Part shown: piece after piece, positions 46,112 to 54,654 of the stretch | Numbering within the stretch: the first letter of the stretch is position 1 | Layout of the letters: every line of letters starts with the position of its first letter | Source: Auraticoccus monumenti | GTDB taxonomy: Bacteria; Actinomycetota; Actinomycetes; Propionibacteriales; Propionibacteriaceae | Length of the DNA: 64,000 nt | Assembly (NCBI RefSeq): GCF_900101785.1 | Contig: NZ_LT629688.1 | Coordinates: 4,216,001 to 4,280,000, forward strand | Reading direction: 5' to 3' | Translations under genes and position numbers: made by a program | Notes under the pieces: generated by a model | What the model was told of the DNA's origin: nothing | Seen by the model: the letters and a program-made list of their open reading frames with translations, nothing else | Databases searched by the model: none

Positions 46112-46117
46112 AGTCTA
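46112..46117 (-). promoter_or_regulatory. -10 box of the leuS leader transcript
   Basis: TAGACT on the minus strand, six bases before the leader ORF ATG. No convincing -35 box. Confidence 0.6.
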
Positions 46118-46184
46118 ACCCAACCGACCCGGCGGCCGAGCCGGAGTTCCTCGGGGGGTGGGCCTCCTCTCGAGCCACGACCGG

Positions 46185-47126
46185 TCAGGGCCGACCGAGC
46201 AGCTCCCGCACCTCGTCCAGGGACGGCGGCTGGGCGCCCTGGCGACCGCAGACGATGGCCGAGGCGGCGGCGCCCTGCTGCAGCGCGGCGCGGACGTCCT
46301 CGGGGTCCTCGACGTAGGCGGCCAGGAAGCCGGCCATGAAGGTGTCCCCCGCGCCGACGGTGTCCTCGACCTCGACCCGGTGACCCGGCACGACGACCTG
46401 GCGGCCGTCGGGCAGCAGCGCCACCGCGCCGTCCGGGCCGAGGGTGAGCACGAAGAGGCCGAGCCCGTGGCGCTGGACCCACTCCGCGGCCAGCCCCACC
46501 GGGTCGCTGGGCCCGTCACCGGCGCGGGCCAGGAAGGCGACGTCGTCGTCGCTGGCCTTGACCACGCCGGAGCGGCGTCCGACCACCTCCAGCCAGGGCT
46601 CGACGGTGCGGCGGTACTCCACCGGGTCGGCGATCACCGCGGCGCGGACGTTGATGTCGTAGGACAGCCGGGCCGGTTGGTCCCGCAGCCACTCCAGCAC
46701 CACCGAGGCCCCGGGCTCGACCACGGACAGCAGCGAGCCGAAGTGCAGCCAGGAGTCGGCGCCGAGCGCGGGCAGCTCCTCGGGGCGCCAGTCGAAGTTG
46801 GCGGTGCCGGCGAAGTGGAAGGCGTAGCTGGCCTTGCCCTGCTCGTCGAGGCTGACCACGGCCACCGAGGTGGGGTCGTCGACCACCACGGCGGAGCCGA
46901 GCCCGACCCGGTTGGCCTCCAGGTGGGCCCGCAGCTGGGTGCCGAAGCGGTCGGTGGAGAGCCGGCCGAGGAAGTCCACGTCGGCTCCGAGCCGGGCGAG
47001 GGCGACCGCGGTGTTCATCGGTCCACCGGCCGAGAGGGCCTCCCAGGAGGTGGCGAAGGTGGACTCCCGGGCTCCGGCCAGCGGCGCCAGGTCGATCAGG
47101 GCCTCACCGCACACCACGAAGGACAT
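46185..47126 (-). CDS. PfkB family carbohydrate kinase (fructokinase-like)
   Basis: A 313-residue ribokinase/fructokinase-type sugar kinase. N-terminal GEALIDLAP is the first conserved segment, GGPMNTAVALARLGA near residue 34 the substrate loop, and DTVGAGDTFMAGFLAAY near 251-267 the second PfkB signature with the catalytic Asp. Fructose is the best guess from overall pattern but other sugars are possible. The ATG is seven bases after TAGCGT, suggesting a leaderless mRNA. It could feed sugars brought in by importers elsewhere; no direct link. Confidence 0.85.
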   Translation of the reverse strand: MSFVVCGEALIDLAPLAGARESTFATSWEALSAGGPMNTAVALARLGADVDFLGRLSTDRFGTQLRAHLEANRVGLGSAVVVDDPTSVAVVSLDEQGKASYAFHFAGTANFDWRPEELPALGADSWLHFGSLLSVVEPGASVVLEWLRDQPARLSYDINVRAAVIADPVEYRRTVEPWLEVVGRRSGVVKASDDDVAFLARAGDGPSDPVGLAAEWVQRHGLGLFVLTLGPDGAVALLPDGRQVVVPGHRVEVEDTVGAGDTFMAGFLAAYVEDPEDVRAALQQGAAASAIVCGRQGAQPPSLDEVRELLGRP

Positions 47127-47133
47127 GGCCGGC

Positions 47134-47139
47134 ACGCTA
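47134..47139 (-). promoter_or_regulatory. Leaderless -10 box for the PfkB kinase
   Basis: TAGCGT, seven bases before the ATG at 47126 on the minus strand. Confidence 0.45.
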
Positions 47140-47186
47140 CTGGATCGCGCGCCGGCGGCCCGAGGGCCCACGTCCGCCGGGGTGCG

Positions 47187-48557
47187 TCAGCGGGCCCCGG
47201 TCCGGCTGTGCTCGGCCACGGCGCGGTGGGTCACCAGCTGGGCCACCACGCGCAGCGGCAGGCTGGCCACCCAGCCGACCCGCCCCAGGAAGCCCTTGGG
47301 GTGGTGCACCGTGGCCAGGGTGAGACGGGTCCGACCCGGGCCGTCGGCCTCCAGCTCCGCGGTCACCTCGGTGCGACCGGTGAAGGTCAGGCTGGAGCGG
47401 AGCACCAGCCGCCGCGGCGGGTCGACCTGGTCCTCCCGCCACAGACCCGTCCGCACCACGGCGGGGTGCGCGAGCACCTGGCGCAGCGCCGTCCAGACCG
47501 CGTCCTGCCCGGCCCGGATGCTGGTGCTGTGCCGGTCGCTGTGGACGGTGGGGCCGGACCACGCGGCGTCCGAGCCCAGCCCGGGGTCGGCCAGGGCGTC
47601 GGCGACGGCCTCGTCGAAGCCCTGCAACCCACCCTCGGGGTCGGGGACGTGCTCGGCGATGTCGTGCTCGGAGCACACCACCTCGTGCACGAGGCTCCCC
47701 ACCAGGGGCTTGGCGAGCCCCACCGGCACCGGGGTGACGAACCCGATCCAGTGGCTGGCGACCCGCGGGGTCAGCACCGTCGGCACCGTGCCCACCAGCC
47801 GGGGCGGCAGCCCGGCCACCCGGGCGAAGCGCTGGATCATCTCCCGGTAGGTCAGCACGTCCGGGCCGCCGACGTCGAAGCCGCGGTCCAGCCGGGCCGG
47901 CACCGAGGCGACCCGCACCAGGTAGTGCAGGACGTCGTGGGCCGAGATGGGCTGGATGCGGTTGTCCAGCCAGCGCGGACCCACCATCGCCGGCAGCCGC
48001 TCGGTCAGGTGGCGGAGCATCTCGAAGGAGGCCGAGCCGGTGCCCACGATGACGGCGGCCCGCAGCACCACCGTCGGGGTGGCCCCGGCCAGCAGCACCT
48101 GCTCGACCTCGCGCCGCGACCCCAGGTGCTCCGACAGCTCCTCGCCCTCGGGGTAGAGCCCGCTGAGGTACACCAGCTGGCCGACCCCGGCGTCGTCGCA
48201 GGCCGCCACGAACTGCTCGGCGAGCCGGCGGTCCCGCTCGACGAAGTCGCCCTCGCCGTCCATCGAGTGGATCAGGTAGTAGGCCACCGTGACCCCGGCC
48301 ACCGCCTCGGCCAGGGTCCGGGGCTCGTCGGCAGAGCCCTCGGCCACCTCGACCTCCCCGCCCCAGGCGTGGCGGGCCAGCCGGTCGGCGGAGCGGGTCA
48401 GCACCCGCACCCGCCAGCCGTCGGCCAGCAGGGCCGGCACCAGCCGCGAGCCGATGTAGCCCGTCGCGCCGGTGACCAGCGCCGTCCCCCGCACCTTGTC
48501 CACGGGTGCTCCCTCCGGTGCCTCGTCCACGGGTCGTCCTTCCGCTCCGTCGTCCAC
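47187..48557 (-). CDS. NAD(P)-dependent epimerase-like protein fused to an SRPBCC-like domain
   Basis: A 456-residue two-domain protein. The N-terminal 300 residues form an atypical short-chain dehydrogenase: TALVTGATGYIGSRLVPALL at the start is the Rossmann nucleotide loop, and VAYYLIHSM and LVYLSGLYPEGE follow. The C-terminal 150 residues (VWTALRQVLAHP, RRLVLRSSLTFTGRTEV, FLGRVGWVASLP) resemble SRPBCC or DUF2867 ligand-binding domains. Such proteins are often called complex I intermediate-associated or NmrA-like; function is unclear. The GTG at 48557 has GGAGGAGG four bases upstream; another GTG at 48581 overlaps the preceding stop as GTGA. Confidence 0.72.
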   Translation of the reverse strand: MDDGAEGRPVDEAPEGAPVDKVRGTALVTGATGYIGSRLVPALLADGWRVRVLTRSADRLARHAWGGEVEVAEGSADEPRTLAEAVAGVTVAYYLIHSMDGEGDFVERDRRLAEQFVAACDDAGVGQLVYLSGLYPEGEELSEHLGSRREVEQVLLAGATPTVVLRAAVIVGTGSASFEMLRHLTERLPAMVGPRWLDNRIQPISAHDVLHYLVRVASVPARLDRGFDVGGPDVLTYREMIQRFARVAGLPPRLVGTVPTVLTPRVASHWIGFVTPVPVGLAKPLVGSLVHEVVCSEHDIAEHVPDPEGGLQGFDEAVADALADPGLGSDAAWSGPTVHSDRHSTSIRAGQDAVWTALRQVLAHPAVVRTGLWREDQVDPPRRLVLRSSLTFTGRTEVTAELEADGPGRTRLTLATVHHPKGFLGRVGWVASLPLRVVAQLVTHRAVAEHSRTGAR

Positions 48558-48577
48558 CGACCCTCCTCCCGCCCGGC

Positions 48578-49402
48578 TCACCCGGCCGCCTCGATCAGGG
48601 GTCGGAGCACCAGCAGCATGCCGATCGACCAGACCACGTGGATCAGCACCGGCCCCAGCACCCCGCCGGTGGAGCGTCGGTGCAGACCGCAGAGCAGCCC
48701 GAGCACCGCGGCGGCCAGCACCAGCATCACGTTGCCGGTGGCCGCCGTGACCACGGTGTAGACCACCGTGGTGACCAGCACCGGTCGCCAGGAGCGGTCG
48801 GCGCCAGGGCTCCTGACGGCGTCGTAGAGCGCGCCCCTGAAGAAGGCCTCCTCGGCCACCGCGTTGAGCAGCGCCACCCCCACCACGGGCACCAGGCCGG
48901 GCAGGGCGGCGTGGGCCAGCACGTCCAGCACGGCCTCGCGCAACACCGGCAGCTGGGCGACCACCAGCGCCCCGAGGAAGAAGACCGCCATCGCGCTGGC
49001 CCCGACCAGGACCCCCGGCACCACCGGGCGCCGACGCTCACCGGACCCCGTGCGCCACCAGCCCAGCGGGACGTGCCCGGACAGCCGGGCCCCTCCCAGC
49101 CAGACCGCCGCCAGGACCAGGCTGCTCACCAGGAACAGCGGGTCGCCCGGCTCGCGGCTGAGCGACCACCCGAGCAGCACGGCGCCGACGAGCACGGTGA
49201 CGAGCACCGCGACGCGTCGCCGCCGCAGCGCCGTCGTCCCGGCGCCGCGACGGTCCTGGGCGGGCTCGACGGCCCCGGGGAGGAGGTGGACGTCGTCCGG
49301 GGCCTCCTCGAGCAGGGCCCGCGAGGCTGCCCGCACGGGCGCCGGACGCGTCCGGGCCCCGCTGCGCGCCGGGACGGGGCGCGGGGTCGACGACGGTGCC
49401 AC
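48578..49402 (-). CDS. CPBP family intramembrane metalloprotease
   Basis: A 274-residue membrane protein with about seven helices after a basic cytosolic N-terminus of 60 residues. The CPBP (Abi/CAAX-like) motifs are AEEAFFRG near residue 181, with the two adjacent Glu, and HVVW near 255. Family members process prenylated proteins or bacteriocin-related peptides. The GTG has GGAGGAG upstream, and TACGAT at 49434-49429 (minus strand) is a possible -10 box. Likely cotranscribed with the epimerase-like gene. Confidence 0.82.
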   Translation of the reverse strand: MAPSSTPRPVPARSGARTRPAPVRAASRALLEEAPDDVHLLPGAVEPAQDRRGAGTTALRRRRVAVLVTVLVGAVLLGWSLSREPGDPLFLVSSLVLAAVWLGGARLSGHVPLGWWRTGSGERRRPVVPGVLVGASAMAVFFLGALVVAQLPVLREAVLDVLAHAALPGLVPVVGVALLNAVAEEAFFRGALYDAVRSPGADRSWRPVLVTTVVYTVVTAATGNVMLVLAAAVLGLLCGLHRRSTGGVLGPVLIHVVWSIGMLLVLRPLIEAAG

Positions 49403-49456
49403 CTGGTCTCCTCCTGACGGTCACCGACATCGTAGGCAGGGCCGCCGCACCGCTGG

Positions 49457-50416
49457 TCAGGCCGTCCCCTGCTCCCACCAGGACGGGGGCAGGGCGAGCC
49501 GCTGGATCATGTCCAGGGTGCTGACCAGCCGCGCGTCGGGGTCGGTGACGGCCAGGCTCTCCAGGCAGACCGACATCAGGGCGCCGTCGCCGCTCAGCCA
49601 CGCCGAGGTGGCCAGCTGGCACAGCGGCGCGGTGCGGAAGGGGTCGACGCTCTGCTGGGCCACCCGCGCCCACAGCGCCACCGCGGCGGGGGCGGTGGGT
49701 CGGCTCTGGGCCGCCCACACCTCGTGCCGGACGTCCATGTCGTACATCGCCACGGCCAGCTCGGCGCACTCCCTCTCCCCCGGCGGCCCACCCGCGGCCA
49801 GGCACCTCTCGACCAGCCGGAGGGTGCGCCGCGGCAGCCCGCGCCGGGCGGGGAGCAGCTCCCCGGCCACGGCGTCGAACAGGGCACGGCGCTCCTCCAG
49901 CCGGTCCTGGGGCGCCTCGGTGATCCTGCGGAGCTCGTCCCGCGAGGGCAGCGTGGTGAGTCCGGCCCAGACGGCCTCGGCCGCCGTCCGGCTGCCCGGC
50001 ACGTCGTAGGGCGTCCCCTCGGGCGGGCAGCAGCCGCTGCGGCACAGCAAGGACCACCAGCGCTCCCCGTCCACCCGCAGCAGGTCGACCACGCGGACCC
50101 CGTCGAGGCGCTCGGGCAGACCCTCCAGCAGCCGGGTCACCGGCTCGGGCTCGGGGTGGTAGCCGACCACCACGACGCTGTCGGCGCCGTGCAGGTCGGC
50201 CAGGTCCTCCACCATCTCCACCAGGGCCGAGACCGAGGTCACCGAGGCGAGGTCGGTGCGGGCGGTCAGCACCACCGTCGAGCGGGCCATCAGCACCACG
50301 ACGACGTCCTCGCCGGGGAGGAAGCCGAGCAGGTACGGGATCACCCCCAGGACGTCACCGGGTCGGGTGGCGCGGATGGTGGGGCGTTGGTCGGTGGGCA
50401 GCGGAGAGGCGGTCAT
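49457..50416 (-). CDS. DUF4192 family protein
   Basis: A 319-residue soluble protein of the actinobacterial DUF4192 family: RATRPGDVLGVIPYLLGFLPGEDVVVVLM near residue 15-43 is the family's hallmark, then WWSLLCRSGCCPPEGTPYD near 120 with paired cysteines. The biochemical function is unknown. Its promoter region carries the same two CGTCCACAG copies at the same distance as comEC and comEA, suggesting that it belongs to the same regulon. Confidence 0.88.
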   Translation of the reverse strand: MTASPLPTDQRPTIRATRPGDVLGVIPYLLGFLPGEDVVVVLMARSTVVLTARTDLASVTSVSALVEMVEDLADLHGADSVVVVGYHPEPEPVTRLLEGLPERLDGVRVVDLLRVDGERWWSLLCRSGCCPPEGTPYDVPGSRTAAEAVWAGLTTLPSRDELRRITEAPQDRLEERRALFDAVAGELLPARRGLPRRTLRLVERCLAAGGPPGERECAELAVAMYDMDVRHEVWAAQSRPTAPAAVALWARVAQQSVDPFRTAPLCQLATSAWLSGDGALMSVCLESLAVTDPDARLVSTLDMIQRLALPPSWWEQGTA

Positions 50417-50466
50417 GCCCCAGATGTGGCGCCGGGAGCGCGGTCGTGCCGGGAGGACCCCCGCGG

Positions 50467-50495
50467 CTGTGGACGCCGCTCAGGCCCTGTGGACG
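50467..50495 (-). promoter_or_regulatory. Paired CGTCCACAG element upstream of the DUF4192 gene
   Basis: CGTCCACAG at 50475-50467 and 50495-50487 (minus strand), 20 bp apart, the proximal copy 51 bases before the ATG. The distal copy abuts the end of the DedA gene. Confidence 0.7.
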
Positions 50496-50496
50496 G

Positions 50497-51153
50497 TCAG
50501 TCGTCCTCGTCCTGGCCGACCCCCGCGGCGGCGTGCGCGGCGCGGCGCTGCCTCCGGATGAGGTACCACAGCACGAACACCGCGAGGCCGACGAGGATCA
50601 CGTAGACCACCTTGGACACCACCCCGATGTACTCCTCGACCAGGAACCAGCGGGTCCCCAGCAGGTAGCCGGCGCCGATCAGGAGCGTGTTCCAGATGGC
50701 GCTGCCGAGCAGCGTGAAGCCGGTGAAGGTCAGCGGGTTCATCCGGTCGATGCCGGCGGGGATGGAGATCAGGCTGCGCACTCCCGGGACCAGCCGGCCG
50801 AGGAAGATGGCCTTGGCGCCGTGGCGGTCGAACCAGGCCACGGCGCGGTGCACGTCGCCGGCCTCGGTGAGCGGGATGCGGTCCGCGATGCGCGCCAGCC
50901 GTTCCGCACCGAAGGCCCGACCCAGGCCGTAGAGCAGCCAGGCCCCGGCCAGCGAGCCGGCCGTGGCCCAGACGAGCGCCTCCACCACCCCGAACTTCTG
51001 CTGCTGGGCGGCGAACCCGGCCAGCGGCAGCACCAGCTCGCTCGGGATCGGCGGGAAGACGTTCTCCAGCAGGATGGCTGCGCCCACCCCGGGCGCCCCG
51101 ATGACGTCCATCAGGGCGACGACCCAGTCGACGACTCGTTCGAAGAAGCTCAT
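50497..51153 (-). CDS. DedA family membrane protein
   Basis: A 218-residue DedA protein, more canonical than the one at 13.4-14.1 kb: LLENVFPPIPSELVLPLAGF near residue 28, GSLAGAWLLYGLGRAFG near 65, WFDRHGAKAIFLGRLVPGVRSLISIPAG near 108-135, with the conserved Glu and Arg residues required for function. Role: probably undecaprenyl-phosphate or lipid recycling. Its stop is at the distal CGTCCACAG element of the DUF4192 gene. Confidence 0.93.
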   Translation of the reverse strand: MSFFERVVDWVVALMDVIGAPGVGAAILLENVFPPIPSELVLPLAGFAAQQQKFGVVEALVWATAGSLAGAWLLYGLGRAFGAERLARIADRIPLTEAGDVHRAVAWFDRHGAKAIFLGRLVPGVRSLISIPAGIDRMNPLTFTGFTLLGSAIWNTLLIGAGYLLGTRWFLVEEYIGVVSKVVYVILVGLAVFVLWYLIRRQRRAAHAAAGVGQDEDD

Positions 51154-51182
51154 CCGGTTCCTGTCCTCGGGTGGCGCGGCCC

Positions 51183-52364
51183 TCAGGCCGCCGGGCGCAG
51201 ACGCACGATCCTGCCATGCGTCACCTCGTCGTAGATCTCCTCGAAGCGCTCGAGGGTGGCCTCGAGGGTGTGCCGGGCCACGATGACCTCGCTCTCACGA
51301 CCCATCCGGCGGCGCAGCGCCCGGTCGCCCAGCAGCGTGGCCAGGTGCCCGGCCAGCTCCTCGACGTCGCCGGGGGTGTAGAGCCAGCCGTTGCGCCCGG
51401 GCTCGACCAGGTGCGGCAGCGCCATCGCGTCCGCGGCGACCACCGGGCGCCCGGCGGCCATCGCCTCCAGGGTGACGATCGACTGCAGCTCCGCGACCCC
51501 CGGCATGCAGAACACGTCCGCCCGGCCGTAGGCCTCCACCAGCTCCTCGTCGGTCACCACCCCGCGGAACACGACCCGCGAGCCCACCTGCAGCTCCTTG
51601 GCGATCGCGTCCAGCTCGGGGCGGCAGGAGCCGTGCCCGATGATCTCCAGCCGCGCCGGCAGCGAGGCCGGCAGCTGGGCGAAGGCCCGGAGCAGCTCGT
51701 CCACCCGCTTCTCGGGGTCCAGCCGGCCCACGAAGAGGGCGGTCGGGACGTGGTCCGGTGCCTGGGAGGCGGCGGCCCAGCGTCGGCTGGCGTCCTTGAA
51801 CGGCGCCGCGTCGATCCCGCAGGAGACCGCCAGCGCCTGCAGGCCGGTGGCCTCGGTGAGCAGGTCGACCGCCCGCGGGGTGGGCGTGGTCACCACCGAG
51901 GCCTGGCCGTAGACCCGGCCGATGTCGCGCCAGACCGTGCGGCTCACCCAGCCGCGGGCCAGCCGGGGCACAGGCAGGTGGTCGAAGATGTTGTCGATCA
52001 TCACGTGGTTGGTGCCGACCACCGGGATGCCGCGGTGCGACGCCGCCGCGGCGAAGGCCCGGCCGACGGTGAAGTGGGCCTGGATGTGGACCACGTCGGG
52101 CTGGAGCTCGTCGACCAGCGGCAGCGCGGCTCCGCGCCAGGGGGCACCGAGACGGAACCGCTCGTAGAGGGGGTAGCGGAAGGAGCGGACGTGGTGGAGG
52201 GTGACGCCACGCACGACCTGCCGGGAGGGACGGCCGGTGAGCGACGGCGCGGCCACGTGGACGTCGTGCCCCCGGCGCGCCAGGCCCTCGGCCAGCCGCT
52301 CGGTGAAGCGGGCGGCCCCGTTGATCTGGGGCGGGTAGGTGTCGGCGGTGATCAGGATCTTCAC
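51183..52364 (-). CDS. Glycosyltransferase family 4, MgtA/PimB-like
   Basis: A 393-residue GT-B enzyme. ILITADTYPPQINGAARFTERLA at the N-terminus, TNHVMIDNIFDH near residue 113, FVGRLDPEKRVDELLRAF near 213 and AELQSIVTLEAMAAGRPVVA near 295 are typical of mannosyl- or glucuronosyl-transferases acting on glycolipids. GGAG precedes the GTG by six bases, and the GTG overlaps the stop of the DMT transporter as GTGA. The exact sugar and acceptor are unknown. Confidence 0.85.
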   Translation of the reverse strand: MKILITADTYPPQINGAARFTERLAEGLARRGHDVHVAAPSLTGRPSRQVVRGVTLHHVRSFRYPLYERFRLGAPWRGAALPLVDELQPDVVHIQAHFTVGRAFAAAASHRGIPVVGTNHVMIDNIFDHLPVPRLARGWVSRTVWRDIGRVYGQASVVTTPTPRAVDLLTEATGLQALAVSCGIDAAPFKDASRRWAAASQAPDHVPTALFVGRLDPEKRVDELLRAFAQLPASLPARLEIIGHGSCRPELDAIAKELQVGSRVVFRGVVTDEELVEAYGRADVFCMPGVAELQSIVTLEAMAAGRPVVAADAMALPHLVEPGRNGWLYTPGDVEELAGHLATLLGDRALRRRMGRESEVIVARHTLEATLERFEEIYDEVTHGRIVRLRPAA

Positions 52365-53293
52365 GAGACGCTCCGGTTCGAGGAGGGGTGGGAGGGGGCG
52401 GGTGGGTGGGTGATGTCGGGTACGGGGGCGGTGACCTGGGGGTGGTGGGTGGACAGCGCGACGACCCCGGCGACGGCCAGCACGGCGCAGAGGATCATCC
52501 CCAGCGCGGTCGGGAGGCCGAAGCCGCCCTCGCCCAGGAGCACCAGCCCGATCAGCACCGCCACCACCGGGTCGGTGACGGTCAGCGCACCGACCACCAC
52601 CTCCGGGGAGCCGGCGAGGTAGCCGTGCTGGACCATCCAGGCGCCCAGCACGTAGGCGGCGAGCATCACGCAGCCGGTGCCCCAGACGGCCGGGGAGGTC
52701 AGCGGGGTACGCGCCCCCAGCAGCAGGAACAGCGCCTTCACGTAGGCCGAGGCGAGCCCGAAGGCGCACGCACCGGCGCTGGCCCACAGCAGCGTGGGCC
52801 ACCGGCCGGGGGCGTGCTTGGCGGCCAGCACCAGCAGGCAGCAGATCACGGCCAGCACGGCGCTCACCACGAGGATGTCGCGCAGGACCGGCACCTCGCT
52901 GCGTGAGCTGCGGGCGGTGAGCAGGACGAAGCCGAAGACCCCGAGCACCGTGGCCAGCACACCGGCCCAGACCACCGGCGGCGGACGGGTGCGGGTGCGG
53001 CGGGCGGTGAGCAGGACGCTCAGCGGCACCGCCACCACGCCGACCGGCTGCACCACCGCGACCGGTGCGAGCCGGAGGGCGTTGATGTGCAGGACGGCCC
53101 CGAGGCCGGCGAGCCCCGTGCCGGCCAGCCAGCGGGGGGTGCGGACCAGGGCCCAGAAGTGCCGGGCGCTGAGCTGGGTGCTGTCGGCGGTCCGGTCCAC
53201 GTGACGGCCGACGGCGCGGTGCTGGTAGGCGGCGGCGAGGGCGAAGCAGACGGCCGCGACGAGACCGAGACCGATGGCCGCTGCGGTCGTCAT
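52361..53293 (-). CDS. DMT superfamily transporter
   Basis: A 310-residue membrane protein with about ten hydrophobic helices and the EamA/NIPA-like duplicated five-helix layout. LRLAPVAVVQPVGVVAVPLSVLL near residue 60 and VVGALTVTDPVVAVLIGLVLLGE near 235 are the repeated Pro-containing segments. A Pro/His-rich C-terminal tail follows. Substrate is unknown. The ATG has GGAGG with eight-base spacing. A ~155-base gene-free stretch lies upstream. Confidence 0.82.
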   Translation of the reverse strand: MTTAAAIGLGLVAAVCFALAAAYQHRAVGRHVDRTADSTQLSARHFWALVRTPRWLAGTGLAGLGAVLHINALRLAPVAVVQPVGVVAVPLSVLLTARRTRTRPPPVVWAGVLATVLGVFGFVLLTARSSRSEVPVLRDILVVSAVLAVICCLLVLAAKHAPGRWPTLLWASAGACAFGLASAYVKALFLLLGARTPLTSPAVWGTGCVMLAAYVLGAWMVQHGYLAGSPEVVVGALTVTDPVVAVLIGLVLLGEGGFGLPTALGMILCAVLAVAGVVALSTHHPQVTAPVPDITHPPAPSHPSSNRSVS

Positions 53294-53372
53294 GGCACTT
53301 CCTCCCCACCGGCCCGGGGCGGGCCGACGCGGCGAAATTATCAGCCGGTCGTGACCGTTAGGGGGCTTCGCG

Positions 53373-53391
53373 ACCCTGGCCCTACCAGGGT
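53373..53391. terminator. Hairpin between the glycosyltransferase and the DMT gene
   Basis: ACCCTGG-CCCTA-CCAGGGT: a seven-pair perfect stem, in the gene-free interval 53294-53448. No T run, so it is either a terminator of the upstream glycosyltransferase or a leader structure of the transporter. Confidence 0.45.
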
Positions 53392-53448
53392 TTCCGCCCC
53401 GGAAGGGGAATCGAGACCACAGTTGCAGGGACCCCCCGTACGAGGGCC

Positions 53449-54654
53449 CTAGAGCCGGTGGCGGGCCAGGTCGTAGCTGGCCATCGCCCGGTCGGCGAAC
53501 GTCGACGGGGCGAACTCCAGCCGGTCCTGCTCGGCCCCGGCCGAGGCGGCCACGACCTCCTCCGGGTGGTGCACCAGACGCACCAGGGTGTCGGCCAGCC
53601 GGTCCTCCGGCGCGGGGGACAGGATGCCCGCCGAGGTCAGTCCCTCGGTGAGGGCGGGGTCGCAGTAGAGGACGCCGCGCAGGCTGCTGACGGCCTCCAC
53701 GACGGTCATCGGCTGGTTGTCCCAGCCGACCGAGGTCAGCGCGCAGAGGTGCGCCTGCGCGAGCAGCTCCAGCACCCGGGCGTGCGGCTGACGGCCCAGC
53801 AGCTCGACGTCGGGGCACCCGGCGACCAGGCTGCGGGCCTCGGCCAGCTGCTCGCCGTCACCGACCACCAGCAGCCGCAGCCGGCCCGGGCCGAGTCGAC
53901 CGACGGCCTCCAGCCCGGCCCGCAGGAAGGACAGCGGCCGCTTCTCCGGCACCAGCCGACCGATCCACAGCACGGTCAGCGGGCCGTCGACCCGCTCCAG
54001 CACGCGGGCCCCGGAGACGGGGGTACCGAGGGCGTTGGGGACCACGTCGACGTGCGGCAGCCCGGCACGCCGCAGGGTCTCGGCCTGGTGCGCCGACGGG
54101 GACAGCACCCGCTCGACGGTGCCGGCCTGGGTCAGCGTCATGTTGCGCAGCGCGGAGTTGCCGGGGCGCGCGTCGAGCCGGACGGTGGTCGACGCCAGCC
54201 CGGTGAGGGCCCGGTGGAAGCGGGGGGCCCCCACAGCGAGCAGCCGCTGCACCGGCCAGGTGGTCTGCCAGAAGAAGGTGTGCACGGTCTGCACCACCGG
54301 CAGCCCGAGCTCGTGGGCCACGGCGGTGGCCGCGGCCGCCAGCCCGAACTCCGAGTGCAGGTGGACGACGTCGCTCCCCCGCTCCCGCAGCAGCCGGCGC
54401 AGCCGATCCCGCACGGCCCCGGTGTTGGGCACGAGCGGCAGACCGAGCCCCGGCAGCCTGACCCGGGCCGGCACACCGACCACCGTGGCCGCGCTGCCCC
54501 GGGCCAGCTCCGGCATCCGCGCGCTGAGCGGGGCGACCACGGTCACCTCCGCCCGCGACGCGAGCGCCCGGGCCTGCTCGAAGAGGGCGGTCTCGGCGCC
54601 GCCGAGGGTGTCGAAGGAGTAGTCGGAGACCAGGGTCACCCGACGGTGGCTCAT
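53449..54654 (-). CDS. Glycosyltransferase family 4
   Basis: A 401-residue GT-B glycosyltransferase: VTLVSDYSFDTLGGAETALFEQARAL near residue 6 (acceptor-side loop), VVHLHSEFGLAAAATAVAH near 95, LWIGRLVPEKRPLSFLRAG near 225 and a donor-binding GWDNQPMTVVEAVSS near 314. The last segment differs from the usual E-x7-E form. The ATG overlaps the stop of the L,D-transpeptidase as ATGA, so it is coupled to a cell-wall enzyme; a role in envelope glycan synthesis is likely. Confidence 0.82.
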   Translation of the reverse strand: MSHRRVTLVSDYSFDTLGGAETALFEQARALASRAEVTVVAPLSARMPELARGSAATVVGVPARVRLPGLGLPLVPNTGAVRDRLRRLLRERGSDVVHLHSEFGLAAAATAVAHELGLPVVQTVHTFFWQTTWPVQRLLAVGAPRFHRALTGLASTTVRLDARPGNSALRNMTLTQAGTVERVLSPSAHQAETLRRAGLPHVDVVPNALGTPVSGARVLERVDGPLTVLWIGRLVPEKRPLSFLRAGLEAVGRLGPGRLRLLVVGDGEQLAEARSLVAGCPDVELLGRQPHARVLELLAQAHLCALTSVGWDNQPMTVVEAVSSLRGVLYCDPALTEGLTSAGILSPAPEDRLADTLVRLVHHPEEVVAASAGAEQDRLEFAPSTFADRAMASYDLARHRL

